43,232 bases of DNA from Parashewanella sp049608225. Lineage in GTDB: Bacteria; Pseudomonadota; Gammaproteobacteria; Enterobacterales; Shewanellaceae. The notes under the pieces were generated by a model. That model had not been told where the DNA came from. It saw only the letters and a program-made list of their open reading frames with translations, and searched no databases. Both the position numbers and the translations under genes were made by a program. The stretch lies in NCBI GenBank assembly GCA_049608225.1, contig JBMYXI010000022.1:1-43232 (forward strand), in the 5' to 3' direction. The number at the start of each line of letters is the position of its first letter. The stretch's first letter is position 1. Shown piece by piece: positions 1-7,902 of the stretch.

Positions 1-52
1 CGCCGATGGTAGTGTGGGGTCTCCCCATGTGAGAGTAGGTCATCGCCAAGCG
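1..52 (+). rRNA. rrf: 5S ribosomal RNA, 3' end (partial)
   Basis: The window opens inside a 5S rRNA gene. The first 35 or so bases match the conserved 3' half of gammaproteobacterial 5S rRNA (the GATGGTAGTGTGGGGTCTCC block and the following GAGAGTAGG). The last bases, around 41-52, would pair with the missing 5' end, so the end near 52 is approximate. The rest of the rrn operon lies left of the window. The tRNA-Asp that follows suggests co-transcription with the rRNA operon. Confidence 0.93.
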
Positions 53-64
53 CCACTTTTGGTT

Positions 65-87
65 TTCACTTTTTCCAAAAAAGTGAA
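65..87 (+). repeat. AT-rich hairpin after 5S rRNA
   Basis: TTCACTTTTT and AAAAAGTGAA form a perfect 10-bp inverted repeat with a 3-base loop just downstream of the 5S rRNA. It lacks the GC-rich stem of a normal intrinsic terminator and is followed by A-rich rather than T-rich sequence. A processing or weak pausing element is more likely than a full stop, because the tRNA follows on the same strand. Confidence 0.4.
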
Positions 88-190
88 CAAAAATAGTATC
101 TAGTTGTGATTGCAACTTTTGATATTTGCGATGTTCATGTACTAGCGTACACTGTGCTTCTCAATTCAAAATTTCCTTCCACAACCGATA

Positions 191-208
191 AATCTACGAA
201 AGTAGATT
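191..208 (+). other. GNRA-loop hairpin in the tRNA-Asp leader
   Basis: AATCTAC and GTAGATT pair as a 7-bp stem closed by a GAAA tetraloop, ending 7 bases before the tRNA. It could be a stable spacer structure or a processing determinant in the 5S-tRNA transcript. This is inference from the structure only. Confidence 0.4.
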
Positions 209-215
209 AGAGTTT

Positions 216-292
216 GGAGCGGTAGTTCAGTTGGTTAGAATACCGGCCTGTCACGCCGGGGGTCGCGGGTTCGAGTCCCGTCCGCTCCGCCA
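216..292 (+). tRNA. tRNA-Asp (anticodon GUC)
   Basis: A 77-base cloverleaf. The acceptor stem GGAGCGG pairs with CCGCTCC, followed by discriminator G and an encoded CCA. The D arm contains AGTTCAGTTGGTTAGA. The anticodon stem CCGGC/GCCGG (243-247 and 255-259) encloses the loop CTGTCAC with anticodon GTC at 250-252. The T arm carries GGTTCGAGTCC. It sits about 160 bases after the 5S rRNA on the same strand and is followed directly by a strong terminator, as expected for the last gene of an rrn operon. Confidence 0.98.
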
Positions 293-300
293 ACACAACG

Positions 301-330
301 AAGCCTCGTCAGAAATGACGAGGCTTTTTT
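301..330 (+). terminator. Rho-independent terminator of the rrn-tRNA-Asp unit
   Basis: The perfect 10-bp stem AAGCCTCGTC / GACGAGGCTT with a 6-base loop runs straight into a T tract, 8 bases after the tRNA CCA end. It closes the rRNA/tRNA transcript before the HU-like gene. Confidence 0.92.
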
Positions 331-414
331 GTTTGTGTTGGTTTATAGTTCATTAATCATCTCATATTACTTAATTACACTTCGTTCGTCTTTCGCAGTA
401 TTAAGGCAACTTAC

Positions 415-696
415 ATGAATAAATTTGAATTGATAAAATTAATGGCTCTCATTTCTGATAGTTCACAAAAGCAAACAAAATTAGTGCTTGATGCTATTTT
501 GGCGCAACTTAAGAAAGCGCTGTCAGAAGGTGAGAAAGTTTATTTACCTCAGTTTGGGACATTTGAGCTTCGTTACCATTTGCCAAAACAAGGTCGAAAT
601 CTTAAAACTGGAGAACTGATGGAAATTGATGGTTTCAATCAGCCGAGTTTTAAGTTCTCGGCTAATATGAAAAAGCAGATTAACTCTGTTGAATAA
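415..696 (+). CDS. HU/IHF-family DNA-binding protein
   Basis: A 93-residue protein with the fold order of the bacterial HU/IHF family: an N-terminal helical dimerisation part (about 1-45), then a beta sheet with a DNA-binding arm (about 45-80). The family landmarks are the LPQFGTFELR stretch (like LxGFGxFxxR of HU) and QGRNLKTGE (like the GRNPxTGE arm). The arm lacks the Pro of the usual RNP tip, so DNA bending may differ from canonical HU. The start is the ATG at 415, preceded by an AAGG. It is a monocistronic gene whose last 17 bases overlap the end of the opposite-strand Nudix gene. The family assignment is firm; whether it is a main HU or a minor paralogue is unknown. Confidence 0.85.
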   Translation: MNKFELIKLMALISDSSQKQTKLVLDAILAQLKKALSEGEKVYLPQFGTFELRYHLPKQGRNLKTGELMEIDGFNQPSFKFSANMKKQINSVE

Positions 697-1072
697 TCTT
701 TTCTAGAATGGGTTGGTTGGCATCTGGAAATTGATAATTAACTAAATCAGGTTTACTAACCCATTTTACCTCTTGGCCTTCTGCGCCTGTTACTGCTCCG
801 TAGAACTGCGTTACTTTGTGTATGTCTAAAAAGACTTGCTTATCAGGATAGTCAAAGCTGAGCTCCATAAAAGGAGTCGTTTCAGATACCGTTAAATCAA
901 CTTCTTCTTTAAGCTCTCTGATCAGTGCTTGTGAGGTGGTTTCACCTAGTTCTACTTTACCGCCGGGAAACTCCCACTTTCCTCCTTGGTGGAGATGCTC
1001 ATGACGTTTAGCGATTAAAATTTGTTGCTGAGAATTAATAATGACGCCCACAGCGACATGGATGCGTTTCAT
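680..1072 (-). CDS. mutT: Nudix hydrolase, MutT-like 8-oxo-dGTP diphosphatase
   Basis: A 130-residue protein, the usual length of MutT. It would hydrolyse oxidised dGTP to the monophosphate and prevent A:T to C:G transversions. The Nudix box GX5EX7REUXEEXGU is at about residues 38-60 and reads GKVELGE...RELKEEVDL, so all metal-binding Glu residues are present but the late Gly is Asp. The N-terminus (VAVGVIIN...ILIAKR) and the WEFPGGK lead-in are typical of MutT. It overlaps yacG by 4 bases, so the two are translationally coupled at the end of the coaE-zapD-yacG block. A role in sanitising other nucleotides cannot be excluded. Confidence 0.9.
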   Translation of the reverse strand: MKRIHVAVGVIINSQQQILIAKRHEHLHQGGKWEFPGGKVELGETTSQALIRELKEEVDLTVSETTPFMELSFDYPDKQVFLDIHKVTQFYGAVTGAEGQEVKWVSKPDLVNYQFPDANQPILEKIIQQS

Positions 1073-1299
1073 TTGCTTTCCTTAAAAAAGCCTGGTTCAT
1101 CGTAACCAATGTCACTCAGTTCAACAGCGTCAAGACCTTGGATGTCTAATTCAGGTTTAACAGGAATAGCGTGTTTTTCACTGGCCCAGTCACCTAAGTC
1201 AATAAGTTTACAGCGTTCACTGCAAAATGGTTTGTACTTAGCTTGAGTGTTCCATTCGACTGTTGTTTGACAAGTAGGGCATTTTACCGATACTGGCAT
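1069..1299 (-). CDS. yacG: DNA gyrase inhibitor YacG, zinc-binding
   Basis: A 76-residue protein with the YacG four-cysteine zinc finger: C7 and C10 (CPTC), then C26 and C30 (CSERC). It is followed by the family's KLIDLGDWASEKHAIP block and an acidic tail. In E. coli YacG binds GyrB and blocks DNA binding by gyrase. Length and order are normal. A GAAGA lies upstream of the ATG. Its place between zapD and mutT is the conserved gammaproteobacterial arrangement. Confidence 0.93.
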   Translation of the reverse strand: MPVSVKCPTCQTTVEWNTQAKYKPFCSERCKLIDLGDWASEKHAIPVKPELDIQGLDAVELSDIGYDEPGFFKESK

Positions 1300-1344
1300 A
1301 GTTGATTCTTCATTTATTGGTAATAATGAAGAATTTTAACGAGA

Positions 1345-2079
1345 TTAATGACAAGCGGCTAGTTCAAATTTAACGGTTTGATCGCTGTGCTTGTGTTTCT
1401 CGAAATTAACAAAGTGAATAGCAAAACGATTTCGGTTACCACTGATGGTTGGATAATGTATACATCCTTCTTTGAGTTTTACTCGCACCAGAGAAAGTGG
1501 CTGATTACTATCACCTTGGTAAAATCCGCTTTCGGCTGTTTCGGGAATAAACTCTGCGGTATTGCGAGTTAAATTTAGCAATAATTTTACCGCATTAAGT
1601 AAATGCTGAAAATAACTGCACCAAATTTTAAAATGCTGTTGACGTTCAGACCAAGGTTTATCCAGCCAATGGTGCAATTGTGGTAAATCAAAGTTACAGC
1701 TGGCACCAGGCATGCTAAAACGCTGCTTGATTGCAGTGAGGAAGCGATCTTGCTTAAGTTCTTGCCCAAAGCGTATGCTATGGGTCATCGCAATGCGGCA
1801 TTGACGTAATTGTTCAAGTAGCTTTTGGATGTGATCTTGATTGGCATCAGGAAGCTTCAACCACTTATTGAGTAAGTGAGTTTGTCGGTCAATATCTTTT
1901 AGAACATCGTTGCGATAATCGCAACGCTCACACAATTCCCATAATGAAAATAGTGGATAAAAACACGCATGCTGTTGATCATGCTGCTGGTTTCGTGCGA
2001 GTTGATCCGCCAAATATTCTAATCGTAAATAGCTGCGGATCTTTTCATTTAGTGGTTGTTCAAAAATGATTTCCGTCAT
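1345..2079 (-). CDS. zapD: Cell division protein ZapD (Z-ring associated)
   Basis: A 244-residue protein of the ZapD family, a cytoplasmic FtsZ-bundling factor that cross-links protofilaments at the Z ring. It opens with the family-typical IIFEQPLNEKIRSYLRLEYL and contains the conserved PGASCNFDLPQLHHWL block near the middle. The length is typical (about 245). Its start overlaps the coaE stop by 4 bases (ATGA), indicating translational coupling in the pilD-coaE-zapD string. The order coaE-zapD-yacG is the standard context. Confidence 0.95.
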   Translation of the reverse strand: MTEIIFEQPLNEKIRSYLRLEYLADQLARNQQHDQQHACFYPLFSLWELCERCDYRNDVLKDIDRQTHLLNKWLKLPDANQDHIQKLLEQLRQCRIAMTHSIRFGQELKQDRFLTAIKQRFSMPGASCNFDLPQLHHWLDKPWSERQQHFKIWCSYFQHLLNAVKLLLNLTRNTAEFIPETAESGFYQGDSNQPLSLVRVKLKEGCIHYPTISGNRNRFAIHFVNFEKHKHSDQTVKFELAACH

Positions 2080-2723
2080 AATTCAGATTTTAGCTTTGCC
2101 GATAAAGTTAAATATAGTTTATGTAGAGCTAAAACCTCATGCTCCAATGTTGCAATCTGTCCCTGATTGTCAATTATATCGTCAGCTTTGCTTATTCTTT
2201 CATCTCTTGTCATTTGGCTATTAATGATATTCTGCACTTGTTGGTTATCGACATTGTCCCGTATGGCTGTGCGTTTTACTTGTTGCTCTAGTGGAATATC
2301 GACAACTAATGTTCGCTGTACTAATTTATCTAGTTTATTTTCAAATAAAAGCGGCACAACTAGAACAGTATAGGCACTAGTAGAGTTTTTAATCAACTCC
2401 AACATACGGTTACGGATTTTTGGATGCAGACATTGATTAAGCCATTGCTTCTCTTCTGGGTTGGAAAAAATGATATTTCGCAGTGTTTGTCGATCAAGTC
2501 TTCCTGTTTCGTCTACTATCTTAGAACCGAAATGTTCGATGATTTGAGTTAACCCTTGTGAATTTGGTTCAACAATTTCTCGAGCAACAATATCAGCATC
2601 AACTAATTCGATGCCTTGCTTAGCAAATAAGTTGGCAACTGTGGTTTTACCGCTACCTATTCCGCCAGTTAAGCCAACGACAAATTTATTCACTATTGGT
2701 TGAACCGTAGCGCACTGATTCAT
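2076..2723 (-). CDS. coaE: Dephospho-CoA kinase
   Basis: Catalyses the last step of coenzyme A synthesis, ATP-dependent phosphorylation of the 3'-OH of dephospho-CoA. The P-loop GLTGGIGSGKT is at residues 17-27, followed by the substrate-site region ELVDADIVAREIV and the lid region around QWLNQCLHPKIR. The total of 215 residues is slightly long, because about 12 residues precede the conserved core. The start is retained because the ATG overlaps the pilD stop by 4 bases. The gene is linked to pilD upstream and zapD downstream by overlaps. Confidence 0.95.
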   Translation of the reverse strand: MNQCATVQPIVNKFVVGLTGGIGSGKTTVANLFAKQGIELVDADIVAREIVEPNSQGLTQIIEHFGSKIVDETGRLDRQTLRNIIFSNPEEKQWLNQCLHPKIRNRMLELIKNSTSAYTVLVVPLLFENKLDKLVQRTLVVDIPLEQQVKRTAIRDNVDNQQVQNIINSQMTRDERISKADDIIDNQGQIATLEHEVLALHKLYLTLSAKLKSEL

Positions 2724-3637
2724 ATTGCATTCACCATATACCAGTCAAAAATGTTTTGTCCCCAAATTAATGCTATCCACCCTGCAGCAGTGATGTAAGG
2801 ACCAAATGGAATAGGGTTATTGGCATTTATTTTTTTACTCAGCATCAAACTGATCCCAACAATAGCCCCGACTAATGATGAAAGCAGAATAATTAGTGGT
2901 AACATCTGCCATCCAAGCCAAGCGCCAAATACTGCCATAAGTTTAAAGTCGCCATAGCCCATACCTTCCTTACCTGTTAATAATTTAAAGCCCCAAAAAA
3001 TTGACCATAGACTTAAGTAACCTGCTGCTGCACCAATGATTGATGATTGCATATCAATAAAAGTATCATTGATGTTAAGCAGCAAGCCAAGCCACAACAT
3101 AGGTAAAGTGAGATTATCAGGTAGCAGCATTTCATCAAGATCAATGCCTGTTAACGCGATTAAACTAAAAGTTAATAATGTTGAGGCAGCAAACTCAAGG
3201 GTTGGACCAAAATGCCAAGCAAGAGTGGCAACTAATAGTCCTGTTGCTAGTTCGATAATAGGGTACCGAGCAGAAATGGGAGCCTGACAATTTGCACATT
3301 TTCCTTTGAGAATCGACCAGCCTATTATTGGTATGTTATGCCATGGCTTGATCTTGTTATTGCATTTAGGGCAAGTGGAGCTAGGAACCAATAAATTGTA
3401 CTTTTCAGGAAAGCTGTCTATTGGCTTGATTAATTCCTGTTCGCCTAGCAGTTTCACTTTTTCAGGATGGTATTCTTGTAAGTAATGGTTACATTCTTGC
3501 TGCCATTCACGTTTTAGCATTACAGGTATACGATGAATGACTACGTTGAGAAAGCTACCAATCACGGTAGCGAATATAAAGCTCAAACAGATGAAGAAGG
3601 TGGGATATTGCGATAAAATTTGTAAAAAATCAGTCAT
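2720..3637 (-). CDS. pilD: Prepilin peptidase / N-methyltransferase PilD
   Basis: A 305-residue inner-membrane aspartic protease that cleaves the leader of type IV prepilins and type II secretion pseudopilins and methylates the new N-terminus. The zinc-type cytoplasmic loop has C89, C92, C114 and C117 (CPKC...CANC). The catalytic Asp motifs are GIDLDEMLLPD (D166/D168) and GMGYGDFK (D230). About eight hydrophobic segments are visible. It lies at the end of the pil block, 77 bases after pilC, and overlaps coaE. It probably serves all type IV-like systems of the cell. Confidence 0.97.
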   Translation of the reverse strand: MTDFLQILSQYPTFFICLSFIFATVIGSFLNVVIHRIPVMLKREWQQECNHYLQEYHPEKVKLLGEQELIKPIDSFPEKYNLLVPSSTCPKCNNKIKPWHNIPIIGWSILKGKCANCQAPISARYPIIELATGLLVATLAWHFGPTLEFAASTLLTFSLIALTGIDLDEMLLPDNLTLPMLWLGLLLNINDTFIDMQSSIIGAAAGYLSLWSIFWGFKLLTGKEGMGYGDFKLMAVFGAWLGWQMLPLIILLSSLVGAIVGISLMLSKKINANNPIPFGPYITAAGWIALIWGQNIFDWYMVNAI

Positions 3638-3714
3638 GTTTAACCCAGATGCTAGGATCCATAGATCAGCGCAAATAGAAAATTATTGACTTGATTATAT
3701 AGTATGAACCCTTT

Positions 3715-4965
3715 TTACACGACATTACCCATGTCGAAAATAGGTAAGTACATCGCAATTATTAACCCACCGACTAAAGTACCTATCACGACCATCATGA
3801 CTGGCTCAATTAGGCTGGCTAATCCATCTACCGCATCATCAACTTGCATTTCGTAAATATTGGCTACTTTATTGAGCATATTATCCAGTGAGCCTGACTC
3901 TTCGCCAATTAATACCATCTGTGTCAGCATGTCAGGAAATAATTGAGTGGTTTTCATCGCAACATTCATTTGCATGCCCATCATCACTTCTTTATGAACT
4001 TTCAGTAACGCATCGCGGTATACCGCATTACCTGATGCACCAGCAGCAGACTCTAAACCTTCTATTAATGGCACACCAGCGGCAAAAGTAGTGGCAAGAG
4101 TACGGGCGAATCTAGCCATTGCACCTTTGTGTAGAATGTCGCCAATAGCAGGTATTTTTAATACTAGTGCATCTACTTTGTCACGAAATGATGCTGAATT
4201 TCTATGGCTTTTTATAAAGCTAACTATCGCGATGACTAATGCTACTAATAATATCCACCACCATTGCTGCATCCAACGTGAAATCCCGATAATCATTTGC
4301 GTGAATACCGGCAGCTCCGCCCCAAAACCTTGAAAAATTTCTTCAAATTGTGGAACAACAAATAGTAACAACCCCGACGTTACGCCGATAGCGACAATGC
4401 AAACAGCAATGGGATAAAACATCGCTTTTTTAATTTTTGATTTAAGCGCTTCAGCTTTCTCTCGATAAGTCGCAATACGATTAAATACCGTATCCAGAGA
4501 GCCTGAATGTTCGCCTGCGGCGACCAAATCCACATACAAGTCGTCAAAGTGCTTTTTATGTGGTCTGAGAGCATCAGATAACGGAATCCCTGCTTGAAGC
4601 TCGTTTAGAATACCACCTAATAGTTGACGTATTTTGGCCTTTTCGTTGCTTTTTGAAAGCATTTCTACAGTAGTCACTAATGGCACGCCAGCAGAAAGCA
4701 TGGTTGATATTTGGCGAGTGATCATTGCGATGTCTATCGCTTTTATCGGTTTATCTCTTTTAAATAAAGATACGGACTTCTTTCTGACTGATTTAGTTAT
4801 AATCCCTTGATTACGTAGCAAGCTTCTAACTTCTGCGATAGAAACTGCTTGGATCTCTCCGGCAATTTTATCGCCATTTTTGTTAACACCTTTCCATTCA
4901 AACGTCGATACCTTAGTCGGTAGTTGGCCTTTTTGGGCTTGCTGCTTTTGGCTTGCTGTTGCCAT
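3715..4965 (-). CDS. pilC: Type IV pilus inner-membrane platform protein PilC
   Basis: A 416-residue protein with two GspF/T2SF domains (about 75-200 and 280-402), each ending in a hydrophobic segment. The first domain shows the family's AIDIAMITRQISTMLSAGVPL pattern and the second repeats it as ARFARTLATTFAAGVPL. A soluble N-terminal part (about 20-70) starts with FEWKGVNKNGDKIAGEI. PilC is the membrane platform that couples the PilB and PilT motors to pilin assembly. It starts 26 bases after pilB and is surely in the same transcript. Confidence 0.96.
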   Translation of the reverse strand: MATASQKQQAQKGQLPTKVSTFEWKGVNKNGDKIAGEIQAVSIAEVRSLLRNQGIITKSVRKKSVSLFKRDKPIKAIDIAMITRQISTMLSAGVPLVTTVEMLSKSNEKAKIRQLLGGILNELQAGIPLSDALRPHKKHFDDLYVDLVAAGEHSGSLDTVFNRIATYREKAEALKSKIKKAMFYPIAVCIVAIGVTSGLLLFVVPQFEEIFQGFGAELPVFTQMIIGISRWMQQWWWILLVALVIAIVSFIKSHRNSASFRDKVDALVLKIPAIGDILHKGAMARFARTLATTFAAGVPLIEGLESAAGASGNAVYRDALLKVHKEVMMGMQMNVAMKTTQLFPDMLTQMVLIGEESGSLDNMLNKVANIYEMQVDDAVDGLASLIEPVMMVVIGTLVGGLIIAMYLPIFDMGNVV

Positions 4966-4991
4966 CGTCGGCTCCTTACAAGTGGACTCGA

Positions 4992-6698
4992 TTAAAAGCT
5001 GGTGATTCGATTAATCTCCTGAATACTGCTAATGCCTTGCAGAACTTTTAGTAAGCCTGATTGTCTGAGCGGGGTCATTCCCTGTTGCTTAGCGATATGC
5101 AATAGCTCTAATGAATTACCACCTTCCATAATGCAACTTGCCAGTTGCTCTGACATTTTCATTACTTCATAAATACCTACACGTCCTTTATAGCCTACGG
5201 TGCACTTATCGCAGCCAACAGGTTTGTAAATGGTGAAATTACTGTCGATTTGTTCTTGGCTAAAACCTAATTTTAAGAGTTCATCTTCAGGAATCGTCTC
5301 TGGTGCTTTGCATTCATTGCATAAACGACGAGCAAGACGTTGAGCAATAATCAAACTGACTGAACTGGCTATGTTAAAACCAGCAACACCCATATTTGAT
5401 AAACGTGTTAGGGTTTCTGCAGCTGAATTCGTGTGTAATGTAGACAATACCAAATGACCTGTTTGCGCGGCTTTGATCGCTATTTCTGCTGTTTCTAAAT
5501 CACGTATTTCACCAACCATTACTACGTCAGGATCTTGTCGTAAAAATGAGCGTAACGCAGAAGCAAAAGTGAGCCCAGCCTTTAGATTGATGTGCACCTG
5601 ATTCACACCTTCTAAATTAATTTCAACCGGATCTTCGGCGGTAGAAATGTTTCGCTCTTCCGTATTGAGAATATTTAACCCAGTATATAAAGAAACTGTT
5701 TTGCCCGAGCCAGTAGGGCCCGTTACTAAGATCATGCCTTGAGGTTGCGCTAGCGCGTTGGTATAAAGTTGTTCCTGTTCTGGCTCATAGCCCAGTTTCT
5801 CGATACCGAGTTGTGCTGAAGTAGAATCAAGAATACGCATTACTACCTTTTCACCCCAAATCGTAGGCAAGGTACTGACACGAAAATCAGTGCTGCGATT
5901 ACGTCCAAGCATCAACTTAATACGACCATCTTGTGGTACTCGACGCTCAGCAATGTCTAGTTTTGACATAACTTTTAAGCGAGCAGCGATGCGACCTGAT
6001 AAATTAATAGGAGGCTCAGACACTTGTTGTAATACACCGTCTATTCGAAAACGAATGCGGTAGCGTTTCTCATAAGGCTCGAAGTGTAAGTCAGATGCAC
6101 CTTTACGAATGGCATCGGTAAGAATTTTATTAATGTAGATAACGATGGGGGCATCATCTTTACCTTCGTCATTAACCTCATCTTTGCGTTCAGTTTCTGC
6201 GACTTCAATATCAGCAAGGGCTTCATCGTCCAATCCTGACATATCTAGGCTTGAAAGGTCGTCTTCCAGTACTTGTTCTAAAGCAAGACTTAACTTATCT
6301 TCCTCAACCAGAATGGCTTCCGTGTGTAGACCAATATTAAATTGGAAAGCTTCAAGGGCATCAATGTTGGTGGGATCTGAGGTCGCAACATACAAGCGGT
6401 TTGCACGTTTAAATAACGGTAAACAATGATGTTTTTCAATTAATTTTAAATTTAAAAACTCTTCAGGGATATTGGATATGTCGAAGGTATCTAAATCTAA
6501 TATTGGTGTGCCATATTCATGATGGCATAGATCTGCGAGTGCTTTGGGCGTTAATAATTTTTCGGTAACAATTGCTTGAGTTAAAGTTACTTTTTGTTTG
6601 TTGGCAACACTAACAGCTTGAGCAAGCTTTTGCTCACTTACACCTGCTTTTTGTTGTAATAAGTGAGAAAGACCTACATGCAGACTAGAGTTAGCCAT
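4992..6698 (-). CDS. pilB: Type IV pilus assembly ATPase PilB
   Basis: Hexameric AAA-like ATPase that drives pilus extension. It has an N-terminal MshE/GspE-N type domain (about 10-150), an acidic linker (about 150-185) and a C-terminal motor. Walker A GPTGSGKT is near residue 327, the Asp/His box regions follow, and Walker B carries GEIRD. A C-terminal zinc site with two CxxC pairs (CNECK, CDKC) lies near 460-500. The ATG at 6698 (MANSS) is preferred over the TTG two codons upstream, though neither has a strong ribosome binding site. A hairpin between pilA and pilB (6749-6776) may lower expression relative to pilin. Confidence 0.96.
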   Translation of the reverse strand: MANSSLHVGLSHLLQQKAGVSEQKLAQAVSVANKQKVTLTQAIVTEKLLTPKALADLCHHEYGTPILDLDTFDISNIPEEFLNLKLIEKHHCLPLFKRANRLYVATSDPTNIDALEAFQFNIGLHTEAILVEEDKLSLALEQVLEDDLSSLDMSGLDDEALADIEVAETERKDEVNDEGKDDAPIVIYINKILTDAIRKGASDLHFEPYEKRYRIRFRIDGVLQQVSEPPINLSGRIAARLKVMSKLDIAERRVPQDGRIKLMLGRNRSTDFRVSTLPTIWGEKVVMRILDSTSAQLGIEKLGYEPEQEQLYTNALAQPQGMILVTGPTGSGKTVSLYTGLNILNTEERNISTAEDPVEINLEGVNQVHINLKAGLTFASALRSFLRQDPDVVMVGEIRDLETAEIAIKAAQTGHLVLSTLHTNSAAETLTRLSNMGVAGFNIASSVSLIIAQRLARRLCNECKAPETIPEDELLKLGFSQEQIDSNFTIYKPVGCDKCTVGYKGRVGIYEVMKMSEQLASCIMEGGNSLELLHIAKQQGMTPLRQSGLLKVLQGISSIQEINRITSF

Positions 6699-6748
6699 AA
6701 TCAATGAATACCATTTTGATTGCTATTAGGTTTGAATAGTGAAATCAG

Positions 6749-6776
6749 AAGAGGGAATGAACCTGTCCCTCCTCTT
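6749..6776 (-). terminator. Intergenic hairpin between pilA and pilB
   Basis: On the pilA transcript, AAGAGG-AGGGA can pair with TCCCTCTT, leaving one bulge. It lies 13 bases after the pilA stop and 50 bases before pilB. The T tract is poor, so it fits an attenuating or 3'-end-protecting stem that makes pilin mRNA more abundant than the motor mRNA, rather than a full terminator. Confidence 0.45.
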
Positions 6777-6788
6777 AAAACCCGTGTT

Positions 6789-7232
6789 TTAACAGAACGT
6801 AGTGCAGTTATCTGTCCAAGTGACCTGACCATTGTTGAGTGCACCAGTGAGCACATAAGTATCAGCAGCGGTAATTGTTCCTGATGCTACAGGCACGACA
6901 GTGACAGTAACGGCAGTTGCAGTACCACCACTCACTGTGACACTGGTAACTGCACCAGAAGCAGTCGTTTTATTTGCAGGTACACCACCTTGACCTGGAC
7001 CACAGCTTGCTGGAACTAAAGTACCCTCAACTTGTGCACAAACTTCTATAGCGGTTTTATATGCGGAAGCTGCTTGAACCACTTCGGTATAACGTGCTTT
7101 GTCTGTGTAATTATTGTAAGCGGGTAAAGCGACTGCCGCCAAAATACCAATAATTGCCACCACAATCATTAATTCAATCAGGGTAAAGCCTTTTGCACTT
7201 TGTAATGGCTTTATTGTGTTGATACTTCTCAT
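6789..7232 (-). CDS. pilA: Type IV major pilin (PilA-like prepilin)
   Basis: A 147-residue type IVa prepilin. The 15-residue leader ends in KG, then the mature protein begins FTLIELMIVVAIIGILAAVA, with the conserved Glu5 and the hydrophobic assembly helix. Cleavage is by PilD. The globular domain has two Cys pairs: one internal (CAQVEG...ASC) and one at the extreme C-terminus (DNCTTFC) that would close the D-region loop. The middle is Thr/Val/Gly-rich, as in variable pilin surfaces. The start at 7232 is chosen because a strong GGAGAGAG lies just upstream; a longer frame starting near 7280 lacks this support. The pilB, pilC and pilD genes follow on the same strand. Confidence 0.95.
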   Translation of the reverse strand: MRSINTIKPLQSAKGFTLIELMIVVAIIGILAAVALPAYNNYTDKARYTEVVQAASAYKTAIEVCAQVEGTLVPASCGPGQGGVPANKTTASGAVTSVTVSGGTATAVTVTVVPVASGTITAADTYVLTGALNNGQVTWTDNCTTFC

Positions 7233-7235
7233 TTG

Positions 7236-7243
7236 CTCTCTCC
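7236..7243 (-). promoter_or_regulatory. Ribosome binding site fixing the pilA start
   Basis: On the minus strand GGAGAGAG precedes the ATG at 7232 by 3 bases. It excludes the 16-codon N-terminal extension and gives a normal short prepilin leader. Confidence 0.75.
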
Positions 7244-7364
7244 ATTTGTCTATCATCATGTGTGTTTCGAAGATGCCCACTGCGATTCAATGTAAAGCAT
7301 TAGGTTTAGCTTCGGCTTAGATACAAATAAACTACGCACAGCCCGATTAAGTTTTGTGTCCGAT

Positions 7365-7517
7365 CTAATCTTTAAACAAAAGTATAGTGAAAAGTGTGAA
7401 AGTCACCTCATTATCGACATACGCTTTAATGAGCGTCCTTGCTCGGTGTGCTATCGGCGTTTCATCATTCGCTTTTTCTCGGCTGGCACGATAACCCAAA
7501 GAGTCTAAAACTCTGGT
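7365..7517 (-). pseudogene. Start-less open frame upstream of pilA, possible dispersed-element remnant
   Basis: The minus strand has a 50-codon frame, open from after a TGA at 7518-7520 to a TAG at 7365-7367, with no ATG, GTG or TTG plus ribosome binding site at its head. Its reading includes GYRASREKANDETPIAHRAR and then TLIKAYVDNEVTFTLFTILL. I have an unverified impression that near-identical peptides occur as short spurious ORFs in many marine gammaproteobacterial genomes, which would make this a copy of a dispersed non-coding repeat. It could equally be a decayed gene end. Confidence 0.35.
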
Positions 7518-7837
7518 TCAGTCTCGCTTTCAGCTTAGGAGCTATGAAATTTTAAGCGTAATTTGTTCGATTAAAATGGAAACAAAATGAATATTTATTT
7601 CAGTGAATAATTGGGTTACCTACTAGAAAACAGAGAATTGATTCTGCATATATTCCAAAATCAATGCATTATTTTTTACGCTTTAGTAGAAAAATAGAGT
7701 GAGAAATGACGATTAATCTCTGATGATGTTCATTTGAGTGTGATAGGACTACAGAAAATTGACCATTTCTGCAAAACGTCATTTTTTAGACGATTTTGCT
7801 TTGTTGATTTGATGATAATTTTGTTCTGAGGATGTCA

Positions 7838-7871
7838 AATTAAGATAAGAAGTTAGCTTCTTATCTTAATT
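7838..7871 (-). terminator. 15-bp perfect AT-rich stem-loop after nadC
   Basis: AATTAAGATAAGAAG and CTTCTTATCTTAATT are perfectly complementary around a 4-base loop, 32 bases beyond the nadC stop. Only TTTGA follows on the transcript, so the T tract is weak, but position and stem strength fit transcript termination or 3' end protection. Confidence 0.6.
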
Positions 7872-7902
7872 GGGTCGAGATATTAAGCAATGCTTTAATG
7901 AT

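Larger units (their letters stand above)
7233..7902. other. Long intergenic region between nadC and pilA
   Basis: About 670 bases without a normal gene. It contains the nadC 3' hairpin (7838-7871), a start-less coding-like remnant (7365-7517), a short stem AGAGT/ACTCT at 7500-7514, and a TATACT (-10-like, minus strand, 7381-7386) about 150 bases before the pilA start without a clear -35. No sigma-54 TGGCAC-N5-TTGC site was found on the pilA strand. The stretch 7560-7830 is AT-rich and shows nothing further. Confidence 0.6.

Noticed and set aside
6145..6429. 94-residue Ser/Arg-rich plus-strand frame within pilB
   Set aside because: Complement of the acidic pilB linker; no start signal.
7470..7500. 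TGGCAC as a sigma-54 promoter for pilA
   Set aside because: It is on the plus strand, opposite to pilA, and lacks the TTGC element at the required spacing.
7400..7560. Possible riboswitch (for example a cyclic-di-GMP type) in the pilA upstream region
   Set aside because: Stems such as AGAGT/ACTCT are present, but the conserved GEMM core bases do not line up, and the coding-like reading explains the sequence character better.
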